From PALSA-505 sp035308365 (GTDB lineage Bacteria > Actinomycetota > Actinomycetes > Streptosporangiales > Streptosporangiaceae): a stretch of DNA of 14,354 nt. Numbering within the stretch: position 1 is the first letter of the stretch; the number at the start of each line of letters is the position of its first letter. The notes below the pieces were generated by a model that did no database searches, was not told the DNA's origin, and was given only the letters and a program-made list of their open reading frames with translations. The stretch covers positions 1 to 14,354 of the forward strand of contig DATGGU010000185.1 in NCBI GenBank assembly GCA_035308365.1, read 5' to 3'. This document shows, piece after piece, positions 6,298 through 13,900 of this stretch. The translations under genes and the position numbers were made by a program.

Positions 6298-7374
6298 ATG
6301 CCGACTGCCGATATGACCGCGTGGAGTTCGCAGATTATTGAGCGATTCAAGATCCTGCTGAACGTCAGGGAAATCTCCGGCGAGACCGATGACAAGGGCT
6401 TGGACGGCGATGACCACGAGGTGAAACTGAAGCGCGCCGCGATCGCCCGCAACCGCAATCCGCACGACACCGAGGCCGCGCACGAAGCACTCGCAGTGCT
6501 GGCGTTCAGCGGATACCGGGACTGGTGTGAGTATGACGACGATGACTGGACGAAGAACTGCCTGTGCCAGGTCCTCGACGACGATCAGAGCGGCTTCCTG
6601 GCCTCGGCCCTTGACGGCGCCGGCCTGATCGACCTGACCACTGCCATCGAGTTGATGGCCGGGCCCTACCGCACCGCCTGGCAGCGGGCCGCCGAGGCCG
6701 AGGCCGCCGAGGCAGAGGCCGCCCAGCCCGGCAGCGAGGTGACCGCGGCCGGGCTGGTCCCGGCCGAGAACCTGGAGTCCTGGAAATACAGCCGCACCCC
6801 GGGCACCCGGTATTACATCTTCCACGAGGGCCGGTATCTGTACTCCGATGACAAGGACGCCAACCTGGCCGGCTGGGCCACCGCCGAAGCCCGGGATGAC
6901 CAGGCCGCCGCGCGGGCCACCGAATGGGAATCCGGCTCGGGCGTTTTCTATACCGACTACGAGAATCCGGCTCACGTCGGGGGCGTGACTCACGTGTTCG
7001 GCCGAAGCAAGGACGGCCCGTGGGTGCTGACGCGGCAGCAAGCCGAGCAGTTACTGGTCACATCCCGGCAGTCGCAGTCCCCGGGTGGCGCCACTGGGGC
7101 CGGCAGTTCGATCGAGCCGTATTTCGGCACCGGGCACTTCACCAAGTACGACAACGGCAGATACTTCTTCGGCGCGACCGCCGATACCGCCACCTGGTAT
7201 GCCACCTACCAGGAACTCCTTGACTCGCTCGCAGGCCGGGCCACACCGGCCGGGGGCGCAGCCGAAGCGCTGCAGCGGCTGCTGGAAGCGGTCCCCGAAG
7301 CACGCGGCCTGTCGGAGCAGGAGCTGGCTGACGCCATCATCGCGGCGACCCAGCCGTTGAGCCAAGGAGCGTGA
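6298..7374 (+). CDS. Hypothetical 358-aa protein with paired aromatic beta modules
   Basis: I do not recognise this family. The start is supported by GGAGG (6285-6289), 8 bases ahead of ATG. There is no signal peptide or membrane segment. Res. 8-130 look helical and acidic, with a DDHEVKLKRAAIARNR stretch and a cysteine cluster (C77, C88, C90) in CEYDDDDWTKNCLCQ. Res. 131-145 are an Ala/Glu linker encoded by near-repeats of GCCGAGGCC. Two similar beta-like modules follow: RYYIFHEGRYLYSDD followed by GWATAEARD (171-200), and FTKYDNGRYFFGAT followed by WYATYQELLDS (281-310). Between them lies HVFGRSKDGPWVLTRQQAEQLL. The C-terminus is a short helical pair. The module pattern (aromatic, two residues, Gly, x, two aromatics) recurs in the next gene, 138 bases downstream, suggesting related structure or joint function. 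Real gene with high confidence; function unknown. Confidence 0.8.
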   Translation: MPTADMTAWSSQIIERFKILLNVREISGETDDKGLDGDDHEVKLKRAAIARNRNPHDTEAAHEALAVLAFSGYRDWCEYDDDDWTKNCLCQVLDDDQSGFLASALDGAGLIDLTTAIELMAGPYRTAWQRAAEAEAAEAEAAQPGSEVTAAGLVPAENLESWKYSRTPGTRYYIFHEGRYLYSDDKDANLAGWATAEARDDQAAARATEWESGSGVFYTDYENPAHVGGVTHVFGRSKDGPWVLTRQQAEQLLVTSRQSQSPGGATGAGSSIEPYFGTGHFTKYDNGRYFFGATADTATWYATYQELLDSLAGRATPAGGAAEALQRLLEAVPEARGLSEQELADAIIAATQPLSQGA

Positions 7375-7416
7375 TGCAAACCGCATCGCGAGTGCAGACC
7401 CGGAGGGCTGCGCGAG

Positions 7417-7431
7417 TGACCGGGCCGGTCA
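7417..7431 (+). repeat. Short near-palindrome in the intergenic gap
   Basis: TGACCGGGCCGGTCA: a 6-bp stem (TGACCG/CGGTCA) around a 3-base loop, between the two orphan genes. It could be part of a terminator or an operator; nothing else in the sequence decides. Confidence 0.3.
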
Positions 7432-7468
7432 GCAGCACAGCAACCGGGCAAGAAATTTTCCATAGCGC

Positions 7469-7485
7469 GGCTTTCGCATAAAGCC
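7469..7485 (+). terminator. Perfect hairpin just ahead of the 485-aa orphan gene
   Basis: GGCTTT (7469-7474) and AAAGCC (7480-7485) pair perfectly around a CGCAT loop, followed by a pyrimidine run, CCTTCCTTCTT, that leads straight into the ribosome site at 7501. This resembles an intrinsic terminator for the gene upstream. Placed in the leader of the next gene, it could also act as an attenuator. Confidence 0.5.
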
Positions 7486-7500
7486 CCAGCCTTCCTTCTT

Positions 7501-7507
7501 GAGGTGA
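7501..7507 (+). promoter_or_regulatory. Ribosome binding site deciding the GTG 7513 start
   Basis: GAGGTGA ends 5 bases before GTG 7513. An in-frame GTG at 7504 lies inside this site itself and is therefore an unlikely start. Confidence 0.65.
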
Positions 7508-7512
7508 TTCCG

Positions 7513-8970
7513 GTGAGTGATCAGCCAGCGGGGCCACCGTCCCCGGCGGAACAGGCCAAGCAAAGGGTGACTAAATATGTCAAGGAAATGCCGAAGGAAG
7601 GCCAGCAGCAGCTTCTGGAGCTGGCTGGCGACTCCCGCGCTCTTGGTGCCGCGGTAGGCAAGCAAGCCGACGGCCAAGGCATCAGCGGGAAGGTGCGGGA
7701 CAAGCTCCAGGCACTCAACGCCAGGAAGCCTGGTGTGTACTTCTTCGACACGAAGAAGAGCCAGTATTTCGAGTATCGAGGTGGAGCGTATTATCAAATA
7801 GCCGGCGTGGAGGCCCGCCTTACCCCGATGGCGCCGGGTTTCCAGCCGCTGGCCGGGCCGCTTCCAGCCATCGAGGGTGGCATCGTCAAGCTCATGGAAT
7901 TTGCCGCACCTGCGGTACCCAGTATCCCGCCACCGAAGGAGATCCCGGGTGCGCGTTTTATCACTCCCCCGAAGCAGCTGAAGCCGCTAGTGGAGGAAAG
8001 CCCGGGCGAGGCGCTGAGGCGTCTCAGGAAGCTCGAGTCACTCAACGACTATGACCTCTTTTATAATGACGGCGAGTTCTGGGCGACCCAAGACTGGAAA
8101 ACGTTCCTGCGGGTCAGTCCTGAAACGGGAAAGATCTCGGCTGCGCTCCGCATGCTCCCGCCGGGCAAGTACAATTATCTGGCCCCGGGCACGACCGAAC
8201 TCCAGATCGCCGACTGGGATCCCTACAAGGAGAGAAAGCAGCAGCGTGCCCTGGCCGAGCAGCAAAGAGAACTCGAAACGAGAGGCTCTTTCGGCATAGG
8301 CAAGGATCCCTATCCGCTGGTGTGCGGTGGCCGCCAGGTGGAAGTGAACGGTGAGCCGGTCCATGTGGACGAGTACGCGGGCTACTGGCGGCTAACTGCT
8401 GGTTCGGCGAACTATGTGGTGGTGCAGGGCAACACGGACCATTGGGTGAAGCTTGATCCCCGCAGCCCGGAGCTTACATTGGGCCGGCTGTCCAACGTGA
8501 ATTACGAACTCTATTACGACGACACACCCCTCGATCTCAGTGGCTGGCAATTCCGGTTCGGTGTGATCATTCCAAACTGGAAGTCCTGGACCGGGGTGGC
8601 CGGGGATACATTCTTGCGTACCTACAAGTGGGGGACATCGAAAGGTATGATCCACGTACCGTTCCGGACGGACAAATACACAATGCACGCCAGCGTTGAA
8701 AACACCTACTTCGGGCAATGCATTGCGAAGATTCTCGAATCGGGCCAGAAGCCGTGGCGCGGCTGCATGTCAGACCTGGCCGGCAGCGTACACCACCTGA
8801 CCATTGAGTTCCGAGGTCATGGCAGCGCGGAAAATCCGCGCCTCTTCCCCACCGGCAAAACTTGGATTTACACCGGAGACGAGGCCGAAAAAGCATTGCC
8901 GAAGCCCCTTCTCGGCCCGGATGCATATTTCAAGCAGGCCATGGAGTACCTCAAGGACTGGGGCCCGTGA
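7513..8970 (+). CDS. Hypothetical 485-aa protein, aromatic-rich, lower GC
   Basis: I do not recognise this family. Start GTG 7513 is chosen for its ribosome site. There is no signal peptide or membrane helix. Res. 8-70 are charged and helical (KQRVTKYVKEMPKEGQQQLL). A beta-like unit follows, GVYFFDTKKSQYFEYRGGAYYQ (74-95), then a Pro-rich linker (102-166), a second unit FYNDGEFWATQDWKTFLRV (183-201), and a charged helix DPYKERKQQRALAEQQREL (236-254). The rest is a large Trp/Tyr-rich half with HVDEYAGYWRLTAG, DHWVKLDPRSPELTLGRL, NYELYYDDTPLDLSGW and HHLTIEFRGHGS. Three cysteines (C271, C403, C418). Base use differs from the neighbours: by hand count, 8041-8100 has 29 G+C of 60, against 46 of 60 at 12481-12540, suggesting recent acquisition. 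It shares the aromatic-Gly motif with the preceding gene. It ends convergent with the DUF899 gene. Function unknown. Confidence 0.8.
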   Translation: MSDQPAGPPSPAEQAKQRVTKYVKEMPKEGQQQLLELAGDSRALGAAVGKQADGQGISGKVRDKLQALNARKPGVYFFDTKKSQYFEYRGGAYYQIAGVEARLTPMAPGFQPLAGPLPAIEGGIVKLMEFAAPAVPSIPPPKEIPGARFITPPKQLKPLVEESPGEALRRLRKLESLNDYDLFYNDGEFWATQDWKTFLRVSPETGKISAALRMLPPGKYNYLAPGTTELQIADWDPYKERKQQRALAEQQRELETRGSFGIGKDPYPLVCGGRQVEVNGEPVHVDEYAGYWRLTAGSANYVVVQGNTDHWVKLDPRSPELTLGRLSNVNYELYYDDTPLDLSGWQFRFGVIIPNWKSWTGVAGDTFLRTYKWGTSKGMIHVPFRTDKYTMHASVENTYFGQCIAKILESGQKPWRGCMSDLAGSVHHLTIEFRGHGSAENPRLFPTGKTWIYTGDEAEKALPKPLLGPDAYFKQAMEYLKDWGP

Positions 8971-9027
8971 AGTTAGCAGGCTGGCTCTTCGGCCCGGTAC
9001 TGCCGGCTGATTCGCTTGCCGCGTTGT

Positions 9028-9085
9028 CCGGCTGGCACCGTTAAAAATAAAATAAGAATATATATTTCCTGACGATGCCAGCCGG
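9028..9085. terminator. Long inverted repeat around an AT-rich patch between convergent genes
   Basis: CCGGCTGGCACCGTTA (9028-9043) and TGACGATGCCAGCCGG (9070-9085) are complementary at 14 of 16 positions, including a perfect outer 10 bp. They enclose 26 bases that are almost all A/T (9044-9069), very unusual for this DNA. The element sits between the stop of the 485-aa orphan gene (8970) and the stop of the leftward DUF899 gene (9129). A two-way terminator is the simplest reading; the AT tract lies in the loop rather than after the stem, which is atypical. Confidence 0.5.
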
Positions 9086-9128
9086 CCTGCGCGCAACCGC
9101 GGACGGTCGCGGCCCGGCGCTGCCGCGC

Positions 9129-9848
9129 TCAGCCCAGGCTGTCGGAGTGACCGGCGGCCAGCCGGGACCACTGGGCGGTGGGGCGGCCGTTGGAGCGGAA
9201 CTGGCCACCGTCGTTCCGCCACCGCTGGGGCCAGCCGTCCGGGGAGTCCTCCCAGGTCTCCTGCCGTCCGTACACGGTGATGTCGAGCAGCCCGTAGCTG
9301 GGCGCCCACGCCTCGGCGGCCCGGCCGCTGGACCAGTAGGTCTCGAACACCCGGTCCCCGTCGCGCAGGTAGCACACCTGCATACCGAACCAGCGCCCCG
9401 CCAGCAGCGCATCGGCCGAGTCCCTGGCCGAGTACCAGGGCATGTCCCAGCCCATGAAGTCACGGTAGGCGGCGCTCTCGGCGTACGGGCCCTGGCAGAA
9501 GGTCGCGTAGGTGACGTCACGTGAGTGCAGGTAGGACAGCTCGCGGATCTGGCTGGTGAAGAACGTGCAGCCCTCGCACTGGTCGGCTGCCGCCTTTCCG
9601 TCGTGCCACATGAAGTAGTAGACGATGAGCTGGCGGCGCCCATCGAACACCTCGAGCAGCGGGACCTGGCCGCGTGCGCCGGTCACCGGGATGCCGGCGT
9701 CCACCTCGACCATGGACAGCCGCCGTCTGGCGGCCGCGATCTTGTCTCCTTCCCGGGTGTGTGCCTTCTCCCTGACCAGCAGTTCGTCCAGCTGTGCCTG
9801 CCAGGTTGCCCGGTCTGTCACCGCGGGCAGCGGGGGAGTATCCGTCAT
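9129..9848 (-). CDS. DUF899 family thioredoxin-fold protein
   Basis: Predicted 239-aa cytosolic protein of the DUF899 family, whose members have a thioredoxin-like fold; the exact redox role is not established. Seen here: an N-terminal helical segment WQAQLDELLVREKAHTREGD, then VPLLEVFDGRRQLIVYYFMW (63-81, the family's 'L-LF-GR-QL-VYHFM' strand), a CxxC pair C91-E-G-C94 in DQCEGCTFF, and FMGWDMPWYSARDSAD (131-146, the conserved 'GW-PWYS' segment). C118 and C159 are also present. The CxxC position matches the family's CPGC site, so thiol chemistry is plausible. Start: ATG 9848 has GGAGG 5 bases upstream; the open frame runs on to 10046 but without conserved residues or a ribosome site. It converges with the orphan gene at 7513-8970 and has a TetR-like palindrome about 20 bases before its start, so it is probably a single-gene, repressor-controlled unit. 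Confidence 0.88.
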   Translation of the reverse strand: MTDTPPLPAVTDRATWQAQLDELLVREKAHTREGDKIAAARRRLSMVEVDAGIPVTGARGQVPLLEVFDGRRQLIVYYFMWHDGKAAADQCEGCTFFTSQIRELSYLHSRDVTYATFCQGPYAESAAYRDFMGWDMPWYSARDSADALLAGRWFGMQVCYLRDGDRVFETYWSSGRAAEAWAPSYGLLDITVYGRQETWEDSPDGWPQRWRNDGGQFRSNGRPTAQWSRLAAGHSDSLG

Positions 9849-9853
9849 GTTCG

Positions 9854-9858
9854 CCTCC
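9854..9858 (-). promoter_or_regulatory. Ribosome binding site fixing the DUF899 start
   Basis: Read on the minus strand this is GGAGG, 5 bases ahead of ATG 9848. It rules against the longer open frame that reaches 10046. Confidence 0.75.
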
Positions 9859-9867
9859 ACGTGATGC

Positions 9868-9883
9868 CTGTCTAACCAGACAG
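9868..9883 (-). promoter_or_regulatory. TetR-type operator-like palindrome upstream of DUF899
   Basis: CTGTCTAACCAGACAG is a perfect 6-bp inverted repeat around AACC. On the minus strand it reads CTGTCTGGTTAGACAG, the layout typical of TetR-family operators. It lies 20 bases before the DUF899 start codon, where a bound repressor would block the promoter or early transcript. No TetR gene lies in this window. Confidence 0.5.
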
Positions 9884-9884
9884 A

Positions 9885-9897
9885 CTGCCAACGGCAG
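9885..9897 (-). promoter_or_regulatory. Second small palindrome beside the operator-like site
   Basis: CTGCCAACGGCAG is a perfect 5-bp inverted repeat around AAC, 1 base from the TetR-like palindrome. It may be a second half of a compound operator or part of the promoter; TTGGCA within it (minus strand) could be a -35. Confidence 0.3.
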
Positions 9898-9930
9898 GGA
9901 AACTCATCGCAACCGGCGTCGTCAACATGA

Positions 9931-10068
9931 CCCCGCAGGTCGCCAGCGAACGTACGCACCGGCCTGCGGGCCGCGACGGGGGGCTTCCAGTGCAACGGCC
10001 GGCCGTTCACCGCCACCGGCGCCGCCTGGTGGTACGGCCAGGGCATCTACGCGCTCAGCACCGGCTGA
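9931..10068 (+). pseudogene. Possible 3' relic of a gene (46 codons)
   Basis: Between TGA 9928 and TGA 10066 there is an open frame without a start codon. Its end reads GFQCNGRPFTATGAAWWYGQ followed by GIYALSTG, which has the composition and aromatic spacing of real protein rather than of random high-GC frames. With no start and an in-frame stop directly upstream, it may be the tail of a decayed or displaced gene. I cannot name the parent family. Chance is not excluded. Confidence 0.25.
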
Positions 10069-10200
10069 CCAAGGGCGGCGAAAAAGGTAGATCTCTAGCG
10101 TGGCCGGGCGCCCGATCCGGTAACGTATGGACCTGGTAATCGTGATCTTGCGGGTCGTGACGATCGAGGCGCCGGATGGGGGAGGGTGGGGTGCGAAGCA

Positions 10201-10908
10201 ATGGCAATCGATGATCTGCCGCTCCCGGTCGTGAACCTCCTGAATGTGATCGGGGTGCCGTGGCCCTATATCAACGAGGACACGGTGTGGCAGTTCGCGT
10301 CGCTGGTGCGCCAGTTCGGGCAGGCGGTGCAGACCACCCATCAGGACGCGACCGAGTCGGTCGCGGCGATTGCCGAGTCGCACAAGTCGGTATCGACACA
10401 GGTGATGAAGTCAGGCTGGGCAAAATTGTCGGCCCAGCATGTGGACGAGATCGTGGCCGCGGCCGGAGTCCTGGCGGATGCACTCGACGCGGCCGGCGGC
10501 TACATCGTGGCCCAGAAGGGGGAGGCGATCCTTGAGCTGGCCGGGATGGCGGCAGCGTTCGTCGCGGATCAGGCAGCGGCGTTTGTCACGTTCGGTGCCT
10601 CGGAGGCGGCGCTGCCGCTGATCGAGGAGGCGGCGGCCAAACTGGTGGAGTCGCTGGAGATGGATCTGCAGCAATACATCGCCGGGCAAGTGATCGATGC
10701 GGCGGCCAAGCCACTCTTCGCCAAGATAGACGCGGCGCTGTCCGGCCTGGACTGGTCGCAGTCGGGTGTGACGCCGGGCAAACCGGACGGGTTCTCGGTT
10801 GACCCGGGTGCGGTGGCTGCCCAGACGGCGGCGCTGCGTGGCCACGCGGCATCGCTGCGGTCCCAGGCAGCGGCGCTGGCCAGCTCGGTACGGGGGCTGA
10901 AGTTCTGA
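10201..10908 (+). CDS. WXG100-like (CpnT-N-like) helper of the RHS protein
   Basis: Predicted 235-aa helical protein resembling the WXG100-like domain found at the N-terminus of CpnT and other actinobacterial polymorphic toxins, thought to target them to type VII-like secretion. Seen here: LPLPVVNLLNVIGVPWPYINEDTVW (7-30, the typical 'PWP..NED' entry), a long helix (31-68), W73 in KSGWAKLSAQH at the helical turn, a second helix VDEIVAAAGVLADAL, an Ala-rich stretch (111-150), and a C-terminal helical hairpin after SVDPGAVAAQ (199-233) like a second WXG-type segment. The stop overlaps the RHS start as ATGA, so the two are translationally coupled. Start: ATG 10201 is preferred; GTG 10186 is in frame and adds 5 residues; neither has a clean ribosome site. 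In relatives this module is often fused to the toxin, here it is a separate gene. Confidence 0.8.
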   Translation: MAIDDLPLPVVNLLNVIGVPWPYINEDTVWQFASLVRQFGQAVQTTHQDATESVAAIAESHKSVSTQVMKSGWAKLSAQHVDEIVAAAGVLADALDAAGGYIVAQKGEAILELAGMAAAFVADQAAAFVTFGASEAALPLIEEAAAKLVESLEMDLQQYIAGQVIDAAAKPLFAKIDAALSGLDWSQSGVTPGKPDGFSVDPGAVAAQTAALRGHAASLRSQAAALASSVRGLKF

Positions 10909-13900
10909 TGAGCCAGATGCTGCCCGAGATATTCGACGCGCTGGGCGGGGACGCGGCCCGGGCCATCGAGGACGCCGCCGGGGCCGACGCGAGGTTCTTT
11001 GAGCGGACCGCCGCCAACGAGGACACCGCACTCGCGCGCATTGCCGAGAATGAGCGGCAACTCACCAGGCAGGCCGAGTCGATCGGGCAGAAGGCCAGCC
11101 AGGACGCCGGTGAGGCGGCGGGACTGGACAGCTCCGCCGGGGCCGCGACGCCGGGTGGGGACAATCCGGGCCTCATCGGTGCCGCCAGCGACGCTGGCGC
11201 GGCGTCGCGGCCGGCGGATGAGATACCGAGCGCCGGCGATCCGGTCGACGTGGCAACCGGTGACGTCTTCCTCGCGCAGGTGGATGTCACGCTGCCGGGT
11301 GTCCTGCCGCTCGTACTGGGGCGGGTACACCGGTCGTCGTGGCGGGCGGGACGGTGGTTCGGCCGGTCCTGGATGTCCAGCTTCGACCAGCGGCTTCTGA
11401 TCACCGCCGGCCGGGTCATCGGGGCGTTTGCCGATGGCAGGGTTCTGACCTGGGCCGATCTCGACGGATCTGACGGCACACCGTGGCTGCCGGTGACCGG
11501 GCCGGCCTGGCCGCTGCGCCGGAACACCGATGATTCCTATACCGTGACCGATCCGCAGCAAGGCCTGACCTGGCGGTTCGAGCGCAGGCCGGGTTACGAC
11601 GGCGTCGCCTCGCCCGGAGGCGAGGGTGAGCTGCCACTGGTGGCGCTCAGCGACCGGGCGGGACACCAGATCACGTTCGGCTACGATCTGGCCGGGCGGC
11701 CGGTCAGCGTCAGCCATTCCGGCGGCTATCAGATCCGGGTGACCGTGGCCGGCGGGCATGTGACCGGGCTGGCCCTCGGCGAGCGTGGCGATCTGCCGCT
11801 GTTGCGTTACGAGTACGACGAGGACGGCGACCTGGTGGCTGTCGTCAACTCGTCCGGTCAGCCGCTTCGGTTCAGTTACGATGCCGAGGGCCGGCTGGCC
11901 GGGTGGGCCGACCGCAACGAGCGCTCCTACGGGTACAGCTACGACGACCAGGGGCGCTGCGTCCGGGCCGGCGGCTCCGGCGGGGCGCTGTCGGGGACGT
12001 TCAGCTACCAGCCCGGGCTCACCCGGTGGACCGACGCGACCGGGGCGGTCACCAGCTATGAGCTGACCAGTTCTTCCCGCGTCGCCGCGATCACCGACCC
12101 CCTGGGCAACGTGACCAGGTGGCAGTATGACGCGCGCGGGCGGGTCACGGCGCGCGTCGATGCGCTGGACCGGGTCACCCGCTGCGGCTACGACGACCGC
12201 GGAAACCTCGTCACGATCGTCCGCCCGGACGGCAGCGAGGCACACGCCGAATACGACGAGCGGTGCCAGGCCGTCCGCCTGACCGGGCCGGACGGCACCG
12301 GATGGCAGCAGGAGTTCGATTCGCGCGGCAACCGTACTCAGCTCGTCGCGCCAGACGGCAGCATCACCCGGTACAGCTACGACGATCGTGGGCACCTGAC
12401 CGCCATGACCGGGCCCGATGGTGCGGTGACCGCGGTAGCCTGCGACGCGGCCGGCCTGCCGATCGAGGTGACCGGCCCGGACGGGGCCCGGACCTCCTGC
12501 CAGCGGGACCAGTTCGGCCGGGTCGCCCGGTTCACCGGTCCGGGCGGTGCGGTCACCAGCCTGACCTGGACGATCGAAGGGCAGCTCAGCTCGAGGACGC
12601 TCCCGGACGGGGCAACGGAGACCTGGAGCTGGGACGGGGAGGGGAACCTGACCCGCCACGTCAGCGAAGCGGGCGCGGTAACCCGGTATGAGTACGGCCC
12701 CTTCGACCGGCCGGTGGCCGTCTGGTGGCCGGACGGCACCCGCAGCCAGTTCAGCTACGACCACCAGTTGCGCCCGACCCAAGTGGTGCACGGCGGGCTC
12801 ACCTGGCGCTACGACTACGATCCGGCGGGCAGACTGATCGCGGAAACCGACTACAACGGCGCGACCACCACCTACGTACCCGACCCGGCCGGGCAGCTCA
12901 CCCAACGGGTGAACGCGGCCGGCCAGCGGCTCGCGTTCCGCTACGACGTGCTCGGCAGCCTGATCGAGCGCTCCGCAGACGGGGCCGTGACGACATTCGG
13001 CTACGATCCGGCGGGCCGCCTGGTGCACGCGCGCAACGCCGACGCCGAGATCCGGTTCGACCGCGACAAGCTCGGCCGGGTGACCGCCGAGACCTGCAAT
13101 GGCCGCACGCTGCGGTCACAGTACGACGAAGCCGGCCGGATCACCCATCGCGTGACTCCGTCCGGGGTGGCGGCCACCTGGGAGTACGACCAGGCGGGAC
13201 AGCCCGTGCTGATGACGGCCGGCCGCCACGAGCTGCGGTTCGGCTACGACCCGGCCGGGCGGGAGATCCACCGCGAACTGCCCGGCGGGCTGACCCTCAC
13301 CCAGGACTGGGACCTGAGCGGGCGTCTCGTCGCCCAGGCTCTCACCGGCCCCAGGCAGCTCCCGGAAGGCCCCGGCCAGTTGCTGCAGCGCCGCGCCTAC
13401 ACCTACCGCGCCGATGGATTCCCCACCGGTGTCGAGGATCTGATGGGTGGACACCGCACCCTCAGCCTGGACCCGGCAGGCCGGGTCACCGCAGTGACCG
13501 GAGCCACCTGGGCCGAGCGGTACGCCTACGATCCGGCCGGAAACCTCACCTCGGCCACCTGGCCCGTGCCGCCGCCAGGCCCCGCCACCGCCTGGCTCGA
13601 CACCGGCCCCCAAGGCCAGCGAGAATTCGCCGGCACGCTGATCACCCGGGCAGGCGACATTCGCTACCGGCACGACCGGGCCGGCCGGGTCGTCAGCCGG
13701 CAGCGGGTCCGGATCTCCCGCAAGCCGGAGACCTGGAACTATCAGTGGGACGCCGACGACCGCCTGGTCGCGGTCACCACACCGGACGGCACCACCTGGT
13801 CCTACCGCTACGACCCGCTCGGCCGCCGGATCGCCAAGCAGCGAATCGCCCCCGGCGGCCAGCCGTCCGAGCTGACCGAATTTGCCTGGGACGGCGCCGT

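Larger units (their letters stand above)
9849..10200. other. Intergenic region between DUF899 and the WXG/RHS pair
   Basis: About 350 bases. The left end holds the DUF899 ribosome site and the two palindromes. 9931-10068 carries a possible coding relic (listed separately). The right end, 10069-10200, should contain the promoter of the WXG/RHS pair: TAACGT (10121-10126) is a possible -10, but I see no good -35 at the usual distance. A purine-rich run, GGGGGAGGGTGGGG (10178-10191), leads into the start region. Confidence 0.4.

Noticed and set aside
5458..7041. 527-codon minus-strand open frame
   Set aside because: It crosses the 3' half of the DyP-like gene, a terminator hairpin and the 5' half of the next gene, shows no protein-like motifs and has no ribosome site.
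9028..9085. Terminal inverted repeats of an insertion sequence
   Set aside because: Only 26 bases lie between the arms, there is no transposase and no target-site duplication is visible.
10569..13028. 819-codon minus-strand open frame
   Set aside because: It lies antisense to the WXG-like and RHS genes. RHS repeats in GC-rich DNA produce long antisense frames with repeated Gly/Pro/Arg text; the sense frame has the real RHS motifs.
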